Source: Kaistia adipata DSM 17808 (GTDB lineage: Bacteria > Pseudomonadota > Alphaproteobacteria > Rhizobiales > Kaistiaceae). From it: 64,000 nucleotides of DNA. A model generated the notes under the pieces. The model did not search any database and had not been told where the DNA came from. It saw only the letters and a list, made by a program, of their open reading frames with translations. The stretch lies in NCBI RefSeq assembly GCF_000423225.1, contig NZ_KE383992.1:250971-314970 (forward strand). Reading direction: 5' to 3'. The translations under genes were made by a program, and so were the position numbers. This document shows positions 29,589 through 40,420 of this stretch, piece by piece. The number at the start of each line of letters is the position of its first letter. Within the stretch, counting starts at the first letter, position 1.

Positions 29589-31382
29589 GGCGTGCAGCGC
29601 CTCGAGGAACGCCTCGCCATAGAGGCCGAGCTTGCGCTCGCCGACGCCCTGGACGCCGCGCATCTCGTCGAGCGTCGACGGCATCGCCTCGGCCATCTCG
29701 ATCAGCGTGCGGTCCGGGAACACCATGTAGGCGGGAACGCCCTCGTCGCGGGCGATCTCGCGGCGGAGCGCGCGCAGCTGCTCGAACATCGTCGCCGTCG
29801 CCGCGTCGAGCCCGTCGGCGCGGTCGCTCTCGCTCTTGCGGCTGCGGCGGGCCGGTGCCTCGCGGATCGAGCGCAGCGCGATCTTCTCGTGGCCGAACAG
29901 CACCGCCTCGCCTTCCGGCGTGATGCGGAAGCCGCCATGCTCGGCGCTCGCCTCGGCCAGCGCGCCGGCGGCGAAGAGCTGGCGCACCAGCGTCCGCCAG
30001 GCATGGGCACTGCGGTCGGAGCCGACGCCGAAGGTCTTGATGCGGTCATGCCCCTGGCGCTGCACGGCATCGGTCGCCTCGCCACGCAGCACGTCGACAA
30101 GATGCGACGCGCCATAGCGCTGGCCGGTGCGGACCACGGCGGAAAGCACCTTCTGCGCGTCGATCGTGGCGTCGACCAGCTCGGCGCCGCCCTGGCAGAG
30201 GTCGCAATGGCCGCAGCGGCCCATCTGTTCGCCGAAATAGGCGAGCAGGGCCTGGCGCCGGCAGGTCGCCGATTCCGCGAGATCCGTCATCGCCGCGAGC
30301 CGCTTCATCTCGACCCGGCGCTGCGCCTCGCTGATCGCCTTCTCGTCGATCTGGCGACGGCGGAAGGCCATGTCGTCCAGGCCGTAGAGGGTCAGCGTAT
30401 CCGCCGGCAGCCCATCGCGCCCGGCGCGGCCGATCTCCTGGTAATAGGCCTCGACGCCGCCCGGCATGTCGGCATGGATGACGAAACGCACGTCCGGCTT
30501 GTTGATGCCCATGCCGAAGGCGATGGTCGCCACGACGACGACGCCGTCCTCCTGCAGGAAGATGTCCTGATGCCGTGCCCGGACCTCGGCATCGAGGCCG
30601 GCGTGATAGGGCACCGAACGGATGCCACGGCCCACCAGCCATTCGGAGAGCTTCTCGGTCTTGTCGCGCGACGAGGCATAGATGATGCCGCTGCCGCCCT
30701 TGTGGCGGGCGAGGAAGTCGGCGATCTGCGTGCGCGGCCGGTCCTTCGGCTCGAAACGAAGATGGATGTTGGGCCGGTCGAAGGAGTGGACGACGACGCG
30801 CGGCGGCGCGGGAAAGAGCTGGGCGGCGATGTCGTTGCGGGTCGCCTGGTCGGCGGTCGCCGTCAGCGCCACCACCTGGACGCCGCCAAGCGCCTCGCGC
30901 ACCGAGGCGAGCTGGCGGTATTCGGGGCGGAAATCATGCCCCCATTGCGAGACGCAATGGGCCTCGTCGATCGCCATGCGGCGGACGTCGCAGGCGGCGA
31001 GCAGCGAGACGAGCCCGTCGCCGGCGAGGCGTTCTGGCGAGACGAAGAGCAGCGTGATTTCGCCGGCGCGCAGCCGCCGCAGCGTCTCGCGATTGGCCTC
31101 CTCGCCATTCATCGAATTCAGCGTCGCGGCGGCGACGCCGACATGCTGCATCTGCTGCACCTGGTCGCGCATCAGCGCGATCAGCGGCGAGACGACCAGC
31201 GTCAGCCCGCCGTCGACGATCGCCGGCAGCTGGTAGCACATCGACTTGCCCGAGCCAGTCGGCATCACGGCGAGCACGTGCTCGCCGCGCATCACAGCGG
31301 CGATGACCTCGTCCTGACCGGGTCGGAAATCGTCGTAGCCGAAGACGGATTTGAGCGCGGCGCGGGCGCGCGATAGCGGCAT
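29580..31382 (-). CDS. recQ: ATP-dependent DNA helicase RecQ
   Basis: 3'-5' DNA helicase of 600 residues acting in recombination and replication fork repair. Walker A is in MPTGSGKS, motif II in [20 protein letters not shown], and the RecQ-specific zinc region is visible as [21 protein letters not shown] winged-helix domain follows, then an HRDC domain at about 530-600 (ends [17 protein letters not shown]). ATG 31382. It is monocistronic and its end overlaps the dedA-like gene by nine bases on the opposite strand. Confidence 0.96.
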
Positions 31383-31483
31383 GGGGTATCCGGGACGTGA
31401 TTCGTTCTCAGGCGGATGCTAGCGCCTCGGTCGAGGCGAGGCACGCCCGAAAGGCCGGGCGCGTCGATCCGTCAGGGTTCCGC

Positions 31484-32107
31484 TCAGCGCGTGGCGATCG
31501 CCACCGCGGCGCCGGCCATGACAACGCTGCTGCCGCGATTGACCATCTTCACCGCCTTCGGGCTCGTGATCAGCCGGCGGGCGCGCAAGGTCACACCGAC
31601 ATAGAAGGCGAAGACCAGCCCGACGACCGTCAGCGTGACGGTGGTCAGCTCGAGGAAGGCGAGCGCGTCGATGCGGGTGATGTCGAGGATGGAGGGCAGC
31701 AGCGCCAGATAGAACACCATGGTCTTGGGATTGCCGAGGCAGACGGCTAGGCCGGCGAAGAACAGCTTGACCTGGCTCTCCTTGACCGTGACCGGAGCCA
31801 GATCGGGCGCGGCGACCGGCGCCTTCCACATCTTCCAGGCGATGAAGAGCAGATAGGCGGCGCCGGCATATTTGATCAGCGCGAACACCTCGTGGAAGGT
31901 CTGCGCGACGACGGCGAGGCCGAGGACCGCGAGCGTCAGCCAGACGATGTCGCCGATCGCCATGCCGGCAGTGAACGCGATCGCGCCGGGCCGGCCGCGA
32001 CCGAGCACGCGCGCGACGATGGCGGCGATGCCGGGCCCCGGCGCGACGGCGGCGACCGCCAGCGCGGCGGCGAAAAGCGCGAGGCCCGAAATCGACAGTC
32101 CCGTCAT
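31484..32107 (-). CDS. LysE family amino acid exporter
   Basis: A 207-residue inner-membrane protein with five to six helices, of the LysE/RhtB translocator family that exports amino acids and related compounds. The family signature is near the N terminus (VAPGPGIAAIVARVLGRG), then GDIVWLTLAVLGLAVVA and GNPKTMVFYLALLP. Substrate is not assignable. ATG 32107 overlaps the recF stop by four bases (ATGA), so it is translationally coupled to recF. The pairing of an exporter with a recombination gene looks fortuitous. Confidence 0.88.
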   Translation of the reverse strand: MTGLSISGLALFAAALAVAAVAPGPGIAAIVARVLGRGRPGAIAFTAGMAIGDIVWLTLAVLGLAVVAQTFHEVFALIKYAGAAYLLFIAWKMWKAPVAAPDLAPVTVKESQVKLFFAGLAVCLGNPKTMVFYLALLPSILDITRIDALAFLELTTVTLTVVGLVFAFYVGVTLRARRLITSPKAVKMVNRGSSVVMAGAAVAIATR

Positions 32108-33267
32108 GGTGTGTGTTCCTGAGGGGGCGAGAGCGCGACGCGCCCCGGCGTCACGGTGAAGATCTGCCCCGATTGCGGCAATTCGGCGAAGAGCGCCGGG
32201 TCGGCGCCGGTCATGAAGATCTGGCTGCCGAGACGGTCGAGCGCCTCGAACAGGGCAGCGCGGCGGCGCTGGTCGAGATGGGCGGCGATCTCGTCGAGCA
32301 GCACGATCGGCGCAAGACCGCTCATCCGCGCGACGAGGCGGGCATGCGCCAGCACGATGCCGACCAGAAGCGCCTTCTGCTCGCCGGTCGAGGCGCGGCC
32401 GGCCGGCACGTCCTTCGGGCCGTGGCGGACGACGAGATCGCTCGCCTGCGGGCCGACCAGGGTGCGCCCGGCTGCGCGGTCGCGGGCGCGCCCGTTGCGG
32501 AGCGCGGCGCGGTAGCGATCCTCCGCCTCGACGGCGGGTCCCTCGCCGATCCAGCCCTCGAGGTCGCCCTCCAGCGCCAGCACGGCGAAGGGGAAGGGCG
32601 AAGCGTCGTCGCGCTCCTCGGCGATCAGCCCGGCAAGCCGCTCGGCCGTCTCCTTGCGCGCGGCGGCGACCGCGACGCCGATCTCGGCGATCTCGGCTTC
32701 CAGCCCGTCGAGCCAGGCGCGGTCGGGCGACGGATCCTCGAGCAGGCGATTGCGGCCGCGCACGGCCTTCTCGAAGGCGTTGACGCGGCTGCCATGCGTC
32801 GCGTCGACGGCGAGCACCAGCCGGTCGAGGAAGCGGCGACGATCGCCGGCCGGGCCAGTGAACAGCCCGTCGAGCGCCGGCGTCAGCCAGACGATGCGAA
32901 GATATTCGGCGAAGGCGGCCGCCGACGAGACGGGGGCGCCGTCAATGCGGCAGCGGCGCGATGGCGGCTGGCCGTCGAGCGTCGTGCCGAGCCGGACCGG
33001 GCCGTTGGCGGTGTCGAGGTCGACCGCGACGACGAAGCCACCGCCGCCGCCGATCCGCGCCATGTCGGCGAGATCGGCACGGCGCAGGCCGCGGCCGGGC
33101 GACAGCAGCGAGATCGCCTCGAGCAGGTTGGTCTTGCCGGCGCCATTCTCGCCCGAGAGCGCGACGAGCCGGCCCGAGAACCGCACGTCGAGATGCTCAT
33201 AGGAACGGAAGTCCGCCAGCGTCAGCCGCGTGATGCGCGGCTGACCGACGTCGGGCAAGAGGGTCAC
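32104..33267 (-). CDS. recF: DNA replication/repair protein RecF
   Basis: SMC-like ATPase of 387 residues that helps load RecA at single-strand gaps. Walker A is SGENGAGKTNLLEAISLL, and the C-terminal signature and Walker B follow (GRASTGEQKALLVGIVLAHA and IVLLDEIAAHLDQ). The start is GTG 33267, overlapping the dnaN stop by four bases (GTGA), which sets translational coupling in the order dnaN-recF-lysE. Confidence 0.96.
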   Translation of the reverse strand: MTLLPDVGQPRITRLTLADFRSYEHLDVRFSGRLVALSGENGAGKTNLLEAISLLSPGRGLRRADLADMARIGGGGGFVVAVDLDTANGPVRLGTTLDGQPPSRRCRIDGAPVSSAAAFAEYLRIVWLTPALDGLFTGPAGDRRRFLDRLVLAVDATHGSRVNAFEKAVRGRNRLLEDPSPDRAWLDGLEAEIAEIGVAVAAARKETAERLAGLIAEERDDASPFPFAVLALEGDLEGWIGEGPAVEAEDRYRAALRNGRARDRAAGRTLVGPQASDLVVRHGPKDVPAGRASTGEQKALLVGIVLAHARLVARMSGLAPIVLLDEIAAHLDQRRRAALFEALDRLGSQIFMTGADPALFAELPQSGQIFTVTPGRVALSPPQEHTP

Positions 33268-34385
33268 ACGCGCATCGGCATCAGGACGTAGAGCGCGTCC
33301 TCGTCGCCGTCGTCCTGGATCAAGGTCGGCGAGCCGGGATCGGCCAGCTTGAACACCGCCGTACCGGTCTTGAGCTGGCCGGCGATATCGAGCAGGTAGC
33401 GCGAGTTGAAGCCGATATCGATGGGATCGGCGTGGTAGTCGACGTCGAGCTCTTCCGTCGCCGAACCCGAATCCGGGTTGTTGACGGTGAGCGCCAGCCG
33501 GCCCTCGGAGGAGAGCGACAGCTTGACGGCGCGGCCGCGCTCGCTGGCAATCGTCGAGACGCGGTCGACGGCGTTCGAGAAGGTGCCGCGATCGACCTTC
33601 AGGAGCTTGTCATTGCCCTGCGGGATGACGCGGGCATAGTCCGGGAACGTGCCGTCGATCAGCTTCGAGGTCAGCACGACGCCGCCGAACGAGACGCGGA
33701 TCTTGGTCTCGGAAAGCTCGATCGTCGCCGTCTCCTCGGAATTCTCGAGAAGCTTCTGGATCTCGCCGACCGCCTTGCGCGGCACGATGATGCCCGGCAT
33801 GCCCTCGGAACCGGCCGGCGCGGCAGTCTGCGCCCGGGCCAGACGATGGCCGTCGGTGGCGACGGCGCGCAGCACGACGCGGCCATCGACCGTCGGCGTG
33901 TGCAGGTAGATGCCGTTCAGGTAATAGCGCGTCTCCTCGGTCGAGATCGCGAACTGGGTGCGGTCGATCAGCGTCTTGAAGGCCGAGGCCGGCAGCTCGA
34001 AGCGGATCGGGAACTCGCCGGTGGTCAGGTCCGGGAAATCGGTCTCCGGCAGCATCTGCAGCGCGAAATTCGAGCGGCCGGAGCGGACCGTCAGCGTCTG
34101 GCCGTCGGCCGAGGTCTCGAGCGCCACTTCCGAGCCGTCCGGCAGCTTGCGGACGATGTCGTAGAGCATGTGCGCCGGCACCGTCGTCGCGCCGGGACGG
34201 CCGACATCGGCGGCGATCGTCTCGAGGATCTCGAGGTCGAGATCGGTCGCCTTCAGCGTCAGCTCGGAGCCCGTCGCGCGCAGCAGCACGTTGGAGAGGA
34301 TCGGGATCGTGTTCCGTCGTTCGACCACGCGATGCACGTGGTTGAGGGACTTCAGGAGGTTGGATCGCTCGAGGGTCGCTCTCAT
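33264..34385 (-). CDS. dnaN: DNA polymerase III beta subunit (sliding clamp)
   Basis: Ring-shaped processivity factor of DNA polymerase III, 373 residues in three similar domains. Start [20 protein letters not shown] is the standard family N terminus, so ATG 34385 is preferred over the longer open frame to 34517. The C terminus ends VLMPMRV, typical for a clamp. It lies about 185 bases after dnaA, behind a terminator, and is coupled to recF. It probably has its own promoter in that gap. Confidence 0.97.
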   Translation of the reverse strand: MRATLERSNLLKSLNHVHRVVERRNTIPILSNVLLRATGSELTLKATDLDLEILETIAADVGRPGATTVPAHMLYDIVRKLPDGSEVALETSADGQTLTVRSGRSNFALQMLPETDFPDLTTGEFPIRFELPASAFKTLIDRTQFAISTEETRYYLNGIYLHTPTVDGRVVLRAVATDGHRLARAQTAAPAGSEGMPGIIVPRKAVGEIQKLLENSEETATIELSETKIRVSFGGVVLTSKLIDGTFPDYARVIPQGNDKLLKVDRGTFSNAVDRVSTIASERGRAVKLSLSSEGRLALTVNNPDSGSATEELDVDYHADPIDIGFNSRYLLDIAGQLKTGTAVFKLADPGSPTLIQDDGDEDALYVLMPMRV

Positions 34386-34533
34386 GAAACGCAGGAACCT
34401 TGACAGAAAAGCCGCGCGGAGAGCGCGGCGCCGACAGAGGCCGGACGCAATGTCCGGTACGGACCGAGGAAAGTGCAGTGTTCCGGGCCGGAACGCAAGG
34501 CCCCCAAAGCGATGCAACCCGGGCCAGAGACAG

Positions 34534-34560
34534 AAAGGCCGGCGGGTTTCCCCGCCGGCC
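34534..34560 (-). terminator. rho-independent terminator of dnaA
   Basis: On the minus strand a perfect 10-bp stem (GGCCGGCGGG at 34560-34551 and CCCGCCGGCC at 34546-34537) with loop GAAA is followed by TTTCTG. It begins 12 bases past the dnaA stop, so dnaA is separated from dnaN transcriptionally. Confidence 0.9.
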
Positions 34561-34571
34561 AGGCTGACCGA

Positions 34572-36092
34572 CTATTCGTCGATCATGCGCTTCAGCAATT
34601 CGATCTCTTCCGCCAGATGCTGGTCGCCCTGCATCATCTCCTCGACCTTGCGCACGGCGTGCAGCACCGTGGTGTGGTCGCGACCGCCGAAGCGGCGACC
34701 GATCTCCGGCAGCGAGCGCGGCGTCAGCGTCTTCGACAGATACATGGCGATCTGGCGCGGACGGACGATCGTGCGGGTGCGGCGGCTCGACAGCAGATCG
34801 GCCTTCGACACGTTGTAGTGGCGCGAGACGACCTTCTGGATGTCCTCGATCTTGACCCGGCGCGGCTCGGCGGCGCCGACGAGATCGCGCAGCGTGATCT
34901 CGGCCGAGTTCATCGTCACCGGCTGGTTGGTAAACTGCCACTGCGCGACGAGACGGTTCAGCGCGCCTTCCAGGTCGCGGCCATTCGAGACGACCGACTG
35001 GGCGACGTACTCGATCACCGTCTCCGGCACTTCGACGCCGGGGTTCTGCGACTGGGCGATCTGATAGCGGCTCTTCAGGATCTCGCGGCGGAGATCGAGG
35101 TCCGGCGGGGCGATCTCGAAGGCGACGCCGCCGCGGAGCCGCGAGCGGACGCGCTCGTCGAGCGTCTCGAGCTCGGCGGCGGGCCGGTCGGCCGCCACCA
35201 CCACCTGCCGCGCACCGTCGATCAGCGCGTTCAGCATGTGGCAGAACTCCTGCTGCACCGACTTGCCCTGCAGGAACTGCAGGTCGTCGATCAGGAGCAG
35301 GTCGATCTCGCGGAGATTCTCCTTGAAGGCGATCGCCGACTGGTTCTTCAGCGCCGCGACGAAGCGGAACATGAAGTGCTCGGCGGTCAGATAGACGACC
35401 TTGCGGCTCGGATCGGCGCGACGCGCCGCCTGGGCGACGGCGTGCAGCAGATGCGTCTTGCCACGGCCGACGCCGGCATGGAGATAGAGCGGGTTGTAGG
35501 GCGTCGGGCGGCCAGCCGGCGTTTCGGCCACGGCGCGGGCCGCGGCATAGGCGACGCGGTTGGCGCCACCCTCGCAGAAGGTGTCGAAGGTGAAGCGCGG
35601 ATCGACCGGCGAGCCATCACCATCGAGATCGGCGCGGGCGGGCGCGGCGGCAGCGGTGACGACCGGCGCGGCGCTCGCGGCCGGAATGAAGGTCGGCGCG
35701 GGGGCTGCCGGCGCGGCGGCCTGCGGCTTCTCGACCTTGGCGGGGGCACGCGCCCGGACGGCGCCACGGACCACCAGCTCGACGCGACGCAGGCTCTCGA
35801 CCTCGACCGACCAGAGGCCGAGCAGCTTCTCGATGTAGTGCGCCTGGATCCAGGATTTCAGGAAGCGGGTCGGAACGGACAGGTTCACCGAGGCGCCGTC
35901 GGCGCTCTCGAACTCGACGCGGGCGAACCAGCTCGAAAACACGTCTTCGCCCAGCTCGGTCCGCAGGCGCGTCTTGACGCGCTCCCACAGCGCCGCATCC
36001 GCACGCCCGCTCATCGGCTGATCCTCATCGACGGCGATCGCCCGCAGGGCAGAAGCCCCCGATCCAAACTCGCCCGACCTGTCGTCCCGCAT
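34572..36092 (-). CDS. dnaA: chromosomal replication initiator DnaA
   Basis: AAA+ initiator of 506 residues. Domain I (about 27-100, [20 protein letters not shown]), an Ala/Pro-rich domain II, the AAA+ domain with Walker [15 protein letters not shown] and Walker [14 protein letters not shown], and domain IV with the DnaA-box-binding signature [14 protein letters not shown]. Walker A has Arg where Leu is usual. I chose ATG 36092 because GAGAGGGG lies just upstream; the longer frame to 36164 would overlap the rhodanese gene. A rhodanese gene is immediately upstream on the same strand, as in many Hyphomicrobiales. Confidence 0.96.
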   Translation of the reverse strand: MRDDRSGEFGSGASALRAIAVDEDQPMSGRADAALWERVKTRLRTELGEDVFSSWFARVEFESADGASVNLSVPTRFLKSWIQAHYIEKLLGLWSVEVESLRRVELVVRGAVRARAPAKVEKPQAAAPAAPAPTFIPAASAAPVVTAAAAPARADLDGDGSPVDPRFTFDTFCEGGANRVAYAAARAVAETPAGRPTPYNPLYLHAGVGRGKTHLLHAVAQAARRADPSRKVVYLTAEHFMFRFVAALKNQSAIAFKENLREIDLLLIDDLQFLQGKSVQQEFCHMLNALIDGARQVVVAADRPAAELETLDERVRSRLRGGVAFEIAPPDLDLRREILKSRYQIAQSQNPGVEVPETVIEYVAQSVVSNGRDLEGALNRLVAQWQFTNQPVTMNSAEITLRDLVGAAEPRRVKIEDIQKVVSRHYNVSKADLLSSRRTRTIVRPRQIAMYLSKTLTPRSLPEIGRRFGGRDHTTVLHAVRKVEEMMQGDQHLAEEIELLKRMIDE

Positions 36093-36123
36093 CTGAGCCC
36101 CTCTCGTGTCGATTGGCATCTGG

Positions 36124-36570
36124 TCATGACTGGACCCATGGCAGTCCCGCGGCTTTCCAGCCATCCACGGAACCGCGATGTCGGCCCTCGTCCAGCGGCC
36201 CTTCGAAGCCGCCGGAAATGTTGAAGCACCGGTCGAAGCCGGCTTCCGCCAGGGCGTTCGCGGCCGCGAGGCTGCGTGCGCCGGACCGGCAGATGAAATA
36301 CAGCGCCGTCTCGCTGCCGACGCCGCGCCGCTCGAGCTCGGCGGCCAGCACGTCAGCGAAGTCGGTATTGACCGCCATCGTCGGATAGCTCTGCCATTCG
36401 ACGAGCAGCGTCTCCTTGCCGATCGCGCTCAGATCGACGATCCCGACATAGGCCCACTCAGCCCGGGTCCGCACGTCGATCAGCATCGACTGCGGTTCAC
36501 TGGACAAACCTTCCCAAGCCTCATCGGCCGAAACGTCGCCGGCATAGCTGCCGGCAGGCGAACGAGACAT
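36124..36570 (-). CDS. rhodanese-like protein
   Basis: Single-domain rhodanese of 148 residues, predicted to carry persulfide sulfur. The active-site loop is CRSGARS with Cys94, preceded by ETALYFI; the N-terminal [15 protein letters not shown] is typical. It ends 31 bases upstream of the dnaA start on the same strand and is often in this place in related genomes; a functional link to replication is not established. Confidence 0.92.
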   Translation of the reverse strand: MSRSPAGSYAGDVSADEAWEGLSSEPQSMLIDVRTRAEWAYVGIVDLSAIGKETLLVEWQSYPTMAVNTDFADVLAAELERRGVGSETALYFICRSGARSLAAANALAEAGFDRCFNISGGFEGPLDEGRHRGSVDGWKAAGLPWVQS

Positions 36571-37182
36571 AACGCCCCCTCACGCACATGATCGTCGGAC
36601 CACATGCTATGTAAAACTCAAGTTGATACAGGGTGGTGGAGGTTCTTCCAGAACGCGGAAGCAATCAAAAACGCAAAAGCACTACATATAGAGCAAACTG
36701 AATGTCCGCGATTTCAATGCCGTCTCGCCTCTAGACTCTGGAAGGCGAGAAACGCCCGTTTTAATCAGCGCCGGCTCACCCCTCCGGCAAACGACAACTA
36801 GCGCTGCCGTATCCATGAGGGGGAAAATACACAGCGGGTCGGGGGGTCGCAACGGCGCAAGGCCAAGATTCGCCCTTCCCTGCCGGCCATGTTGTCGCCC
36901 CCACCCCCCGCATCGCCCGGGTGCCCTCGCGAATCCCTTACGAGTCAAAGGGTTCAGAAGGCGGCGCGCGCGACCCGGAATGGTTGCGAAGCGGGCGAAA
37001 AATATTCGGCCGCTCCCCCTTGACTCGATCGGAATCCGACCGAGTCGACAAGACAACTGACCACCGCCAGCTAAGATGTTGATATTGCTATAGAAACGGT
37101 GCGAAGCAGGGATGGCGCGGCGCGCGCCGGATTCAGCTTCGCGGCATTTCTAAGGCCGGACAAACACTTACCCGCATAACAA
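36571..37182. other. gene-free region upstream of the rhodanese-dnaA genes, possible origin region
   Basis: About 610 bases with no convincing gene. The part 36600-36830 is less GC-rich than its surroundings. The promoter of rhodanese-dnaA must lie here. I searched by eye for the DnaA-box consensus TTATCCACA and its complement and found no good match, so I do not call oriC. One 65-codon frame (36604-36801) is discussed in the findings. Confidence 0.45.
37022..37046. repeat. 11-bp dyad in the region upstream of dnaA
   Basis: GACTCGATCGG (37022-37032) and CCGACCGAGTC (37036-37046) are inverted arms with one mismatch and a 3-base spacer. It could bind a dimeric regulator or form a hairpin in the rpsT-dnaA intergenic DNA. 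Confidence 0.45.
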
Positions 37183-37208
37183 AAAAGCCCGGCCGAAGCC
37201 GGGCTTTT
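37183..37208 (-). terminator. rho-independent terminator of rpsT
   Basis: AAAAGCCCGGC (37183-37193) and GCCGGGCTTTT (37198-37208) form an 11-bp stem with a 4-base loop. It has A and T runs on both sides, so it can act in both directions. It ends about 22 bases after the rpsT stop on the minus strand. Confidence 0.93.
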
Positions 37209-37230
37209 GTCAATCCCCAGAATCTCTGCC

Positions 37231-37497
37231 TCAGGCAGAGATCGCCTTCACGCGGGCGGCAAGGCGCGAGACCTTGCGGGAAGCGGTGTTCTTGTGCAGC
37301 ACGCCCTTCTGGGCGGCGCGCATCAGCTCGGGCTGGGCGCTCTTGAGCGCCTCGGCGGCGGCGGCGGCGTTGCCCGAAGCGATCGCCTCTTCGACCTTGC
37401 GGACGTAGGTGCGCATACGGCTGCGGCGCGTGCGGTTGACCTCGGCACGGCGAGCAATCTTGCGGGTCGCCTTCTTGGCGGACGGCGTATTGGCCAT
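37231..37497 (-). CDS. rpsT: 30S ribosomal protein S20
   Basis: Primary binding protein of 16S rRNA, 88 residues. Family pattern: [20 protein letters not shown], a basic helical N terminus, then [20 protein letters not shown] and [27 protein letters not shown] lies just before ATG 37497. It is a single-gene unit with a strong terminator. Confidence 0.98.
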   Translation of the reverse strand: MANTPSAKKATRKIARRAEVNRTRRSRMRTYVRKVEEAIASGNAAAAAEALKSAQPELMRAAQKGVLHKNTASRKVSRLAARVKAISA

Positions 37498-37660
37498 GAG
37501 GGGCCTTCCTAAAAAAGCGGTTCGGTGGACTTCCGTGCCTCAGACCCCAAGGGAACCCCAAGGAATTCGGGCTAAACGGAAGGGGCGGCCATGACGCCGC
37601 CCGGTTCATGGGCGGCTTATAGTCGGACGCTCGCGCGCCGTCAATCACGATCCGCCGGAA

Positions 37661-38464
37661 TCAGCGGTTGCGAAATGCCGGCGGACGCTTGTCGAGAAAC
37701 GCCGCCATGCCCTCGCGCGCATCCTCGGTCGCGAACAGCGAATGGAACAGCCGGCGCTCGGTGCGGATGCCCTCGGAGAGCGGGCCCTCGAAGGCGCGGT
37801 TGACCGCCTCCTTGGCCATCAGCACCGAGGGACGCGACAGGCCGGCGATCTTGCCGGCCGCCGCGACAGCCGTCTCCACGAGCTCCGCCGCCGGCACGAC
37901 GCGCGAGACGAGGCCGATCCGCTCGGCCTCCGTCGCGTCGATCATCCGCCCGGTCAGCACCATGTCCATGGTCTTCGCCTTGCCGACGGCGCGCGCCAGG
38001 CGCTGCGTGCCGCCCGCGCCGGGGATCAGGCCGAGCGTGATCTCGGGCTGGGCGAAGCGCGCGTTGTCAGCGGCGATGACAAGATCGCACATCAGGGCGA
38101 GTTCGCAGCCGCCGCCGAGCGCGAAGCCGGAAACCGCCGCGATCACCGGCTTGCGGGTCGCCGCCAGGCGCTCCCAGCGGGCGACGAAATCGTCCAGGAA
38201 CACGTCGACATAGCCGAGCGCCTGCATCTCCTTGATGTCGGCGCCGGCGGCGAAGGCCTTTTCGGAGCCGGTCAGCACGATGGCGCCGATCGCGTCGTCC
38301 GCTTCGAAGGCGTCGAGCGCCGCATTGAGATCGGCGATCAGCTGGCGGCTCAGCGCGTTGAGCGCCTTGGGGCGGTTCAGCCGGATGATGCCGACCCCGC
38401 CATCCGCCTCGACGATCACGGTCTCGTAGGACTGGGACTCGTAGGGCTGGCTCTCAGTCGACAT
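37661..38464 (-). CDS. enoyl-CoA hydratase
   Basis: Cytosolic crotonase-fold enzyme of 267 residues. The two catalytic glutamates are in [11 protein letters not shown] (Glu121) and [17 protein letters not shown] (Glu141), and the oxyanion-hole segment is [11 protein letters not shown], so it should hydrate trans-2-enoyl-CoA in fatty acid beta-oxidation. The N-terminal 13 residues contain a short repeat ([11 protein letters not shown]). ATG 38464. It is close to mutM but on the same strand with about 120 bases between, so co-transcription is uncertain. Confidence 0.93.
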   Translation of the reverse strand: MSTESQPYESQSYETVIVEADGGVGIIRLNRPKALNALSRQLIADLNAALDAFEADDAIGAIVLTGSEKAFAAGADIKEMQALGYVDVFLDDFVARWERLAATRKPVIAAVSGFALGGGCELALMCDLVIAADNARFAQPEITLGLIPGAGGTQRLARAVGKAKTMDMVLTGRMIDATEAERIGLVSRVVPAAELVETAVAAAGKIAGLSRPSVLMAKEAVNRAFEGPLSEGIRTERRLFHSLFATEDAREGMAAFLDKRPPAFRNR

Positions 38465-38585
38465 GGCAGGCTCCCGGCTTGCGATCCTCGCCCTCCCCTT
38501 GCCGACGCAAATCAGCGGGATGGCTCTGGCGCAGGCCTAGCGGAGGCCGCCCGCACGTTCAAGCGCCACGACCCGGGACCCGGCC

Positions 38586-39455
38586 TCACTTCTGGCAGCG
38601 GGCGCAATAGAAGGTGGAGCGGCCCGACTGCACCTTGCGCTCGATCACGCCCGTGCAGCTCAGGTTCGGACAGGGCTCGCCCTCCCGGTCATAGACGCGA
38701 AACGAATGCTGGAAATAGCCGAGCTCGCCATTCGCCTGGCGATGGTCGCGCAAGGACGAGCCGCCGGCCGCGATCGCCGCGCCGAGCACGTCGCGGATCG
38801 CCGTCGCCAGCCGCTCCGCCGCCTTCGCCGTCAGCGTACCGGCCGCTCGCTCGGGCGACAGGCCGGACATGTGCAGCGCCTCGCAGACATAGATATTGCC
38901 GAGGCCGGCGACGAGGCTCTGGTCGAGCAGCGCCGCCTTCAGCGGCGCCTTCTTCGCCGCGAACAGATCGTGCAGCACCTTGCCGTCAAAGGCGTTGCCG
39001 ACCGGCTCGATGCCGAGCCCGGCGAGATGGCGGGCCGTGGCGATCTCGGCGCGCGGCACCAGATCCATGAAGCCGAAGCGGCGCGGGTCGTTGTAGACGA
39101 CGCGCTTGCCATTGGAGAGATGGAAGACGATGTGGTCATGCGCCAGCGCCTTGCCGCGGGGGTGGTGGAATTCGCCCGGCGTCTCGGGCTCGGCCAGCGG
39201 GCCCTCCTCGATCCGGAACGAGCCGGACATGCCGAGATGCATGATGACGACGGCGCCGTCATCGAGATCGGCGAGCAGATATTTCGCGCGCCGCCCGAGC
39301 CCTTCGATGCGCCGGCCGGTCAGTCGTTCGGCGAAGCGATCGGGAAAGGGAAAACGCAGATCGGGCCGGCGCTGCTCCAGCCTTTCGATCACGGCGCCTT
39401 CCATGGTGGGGGCTAGGCCCTGGCGGACGGTTTCGACCTCGGGAAGCTCTGGCAT
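38586..39455 (-). CDS. mutM: formamidopyrimidine-DNA glycosylase (Fpg)
   Basis: Base excision repair enzyme of 289 residues that removes 8-oxoguanine and other oxidised purines. The N terminus [10 protein letters not shown] carries the catalytic Pro2 and Glu3, LGRRAKYLL the conserved Lys, and the C terminus ends in the zinc finger [20 protein letters not shown] then CARCQK. ATG 39455. It is divergent from ubiE, a common arrangement in this group. Confidence 0.97.
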   Translation of the reverse strand: MPELPEVETVRQGLAPTMEGAVIERLEQRRPDLRFPFPDRFAERLTGRRIEGLGRRAKYLLADLDDGAVVIMHLGMSGSFRIEEGPLAEPETPGEFHHPRGKALAHDHIVFHLSNGKRVVYNDPRRFGFMDLVPRAEIATARHLAGLGIEPVGNAFDGKVLHDLFAAKKAPLKAALLDQSLVAGLGNIYVCEALHMSGLSPERAAGTLTAKAAERLATAIRDVLGAAIAAGGSSLRDHRQANGELGYFQHSFRVYDREGEPCPNLSCTGVIERKVQSGRSTFYCARCQK

Positions 39456-39618
39456 TTAGGCTGCGTCAACTCTGCGGGTGTCGGGGCCGTGGCGCATGGA
39501 AAGCGCTTCGGCTATCAAGGACTTCGTTTTTCCAGATCGGGCGGCGGCGTTGCCGCCATGCGAATGGCCCCGCATTCCGATCGCTGGCTCGTATGCCTAA
39601 TATAAGGAGTGGGACGCG

Positions 39619-40416
39619 ATGGCGACCGAAACTCTGAAGCCGACCGATGCTTCCGACGCAGCGCCCGAGACGGGCCGCGCCTCGTTCGGCTTCCGGGACG
39701 TCGATGTCGATGCCAAACAGGGCATGGTCAACGAGGTGTTCCACAAGGTCGCGTCCCGCTACGACCTGATGAACGACTTCATGTCGGCCGGCCTGCACCG
39801 CGTCTGGAAGGACGCGATGGTGTCCTGGCTGACGCCGCCGCGCAACCGGCCCTTCGAAGTGCTCGACGTCGCCGGCGGCACCGGCGACATCTCGTTCCGC
39901 ATCGTCGAGCGTTCGCATAAGTCCGCCCGCTCGACCGTCTGCGACATCAATGCCTCGATGCTGGAAGTCGGCCGCGAGCGCGCGGCGAAGCGCGGCCTCG
40001 CCGACCACGTCACCTTCGTCGAGGGCAATGCCGAGGAGCTCCCCTTCGAGGACAACCGCTTCGACGCCTATACGATCGCCTTCGGCATCCGCAACGTGCC
40101 GCGCATCGACCAGGCGCTGAAGGAGGCCTACCGCGTGCTGAAGCCGGGCGGCCGCTTCCTCTGCCTCGAATTCTCCGACGTCGACGTGCCCGGTCTCGAC
40201 AAGATCTACGACTTCTATTCGTTCAACCTGATCCCGGCGATGGGCAAGGTGGTGGCCGGCGATTCCGAGAGTTACCGCTATCTCGTCGAATCGATCCGTC
40301 GCTTCCCGCATCAGGAACGCTTCGCCGAGATGATCCGGCAGGCCGGCTTTTCGAAGGTCTCCTATCGCAATCTGACGGGCGGCATCGCCGCCATCCACTC
40401 GGGCTGGAAAATCTGA
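39619..40416 (+). CDS. ubiE: demethylmenaquinone/ubiquinone C-methyltransferase UbiE
   Basis: S-adenosylmethionine-dependent methyltransferase of 265 residues that methylates the ring of ubiquinone (and demethylmenaquinone) precursors. SAM-binding motif I is [13 protein letters not shown]; later [19 protein letters not shown] and [20 protein letters not shown] are typical of UbiE. AAGGAG precedes ATG 39619. It begins the unit ubiE-ubiB-coaBC. Confidence 0.97.
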   Translation: MATETLKPTDASDAAPETGRASFGFRDVDVDAKQGMVNEVFHKVASRYDLMNDFMSAGLHRVWKDAMVSWLTPPRNRPFEVLDVAGGTGDISFRIVERSHKSARSTVCDINASMLEVGRERAAKRGLADHVTFVEGNAEELPFEDNRFDAYTIAFGIRNVPRIDQALKEAYRVLKPGGRFLCLEFSDVDVPGLDKIYDFYSFNLIPAMGKVVAGDSESYRYLVESIRRFPHQERFAEMIRQAGFSKVSYRNLTGGIAAIHSGWKI

Positions 40417-40420
40417 CGCA

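Noticed and set aside
36093-36164. Longer dnaA start at 36164 or 36119
   Set aside because: The frame would overlap the rhodanese gene and lacks a ribosome site; ATG 36092 has GAGAGGGG just before it.
36571-37182. oriC with DnaA boxes
   Set aside because: Scanning by eye found no TTATCCACA-like sites; position near dnaA alone is not enough.
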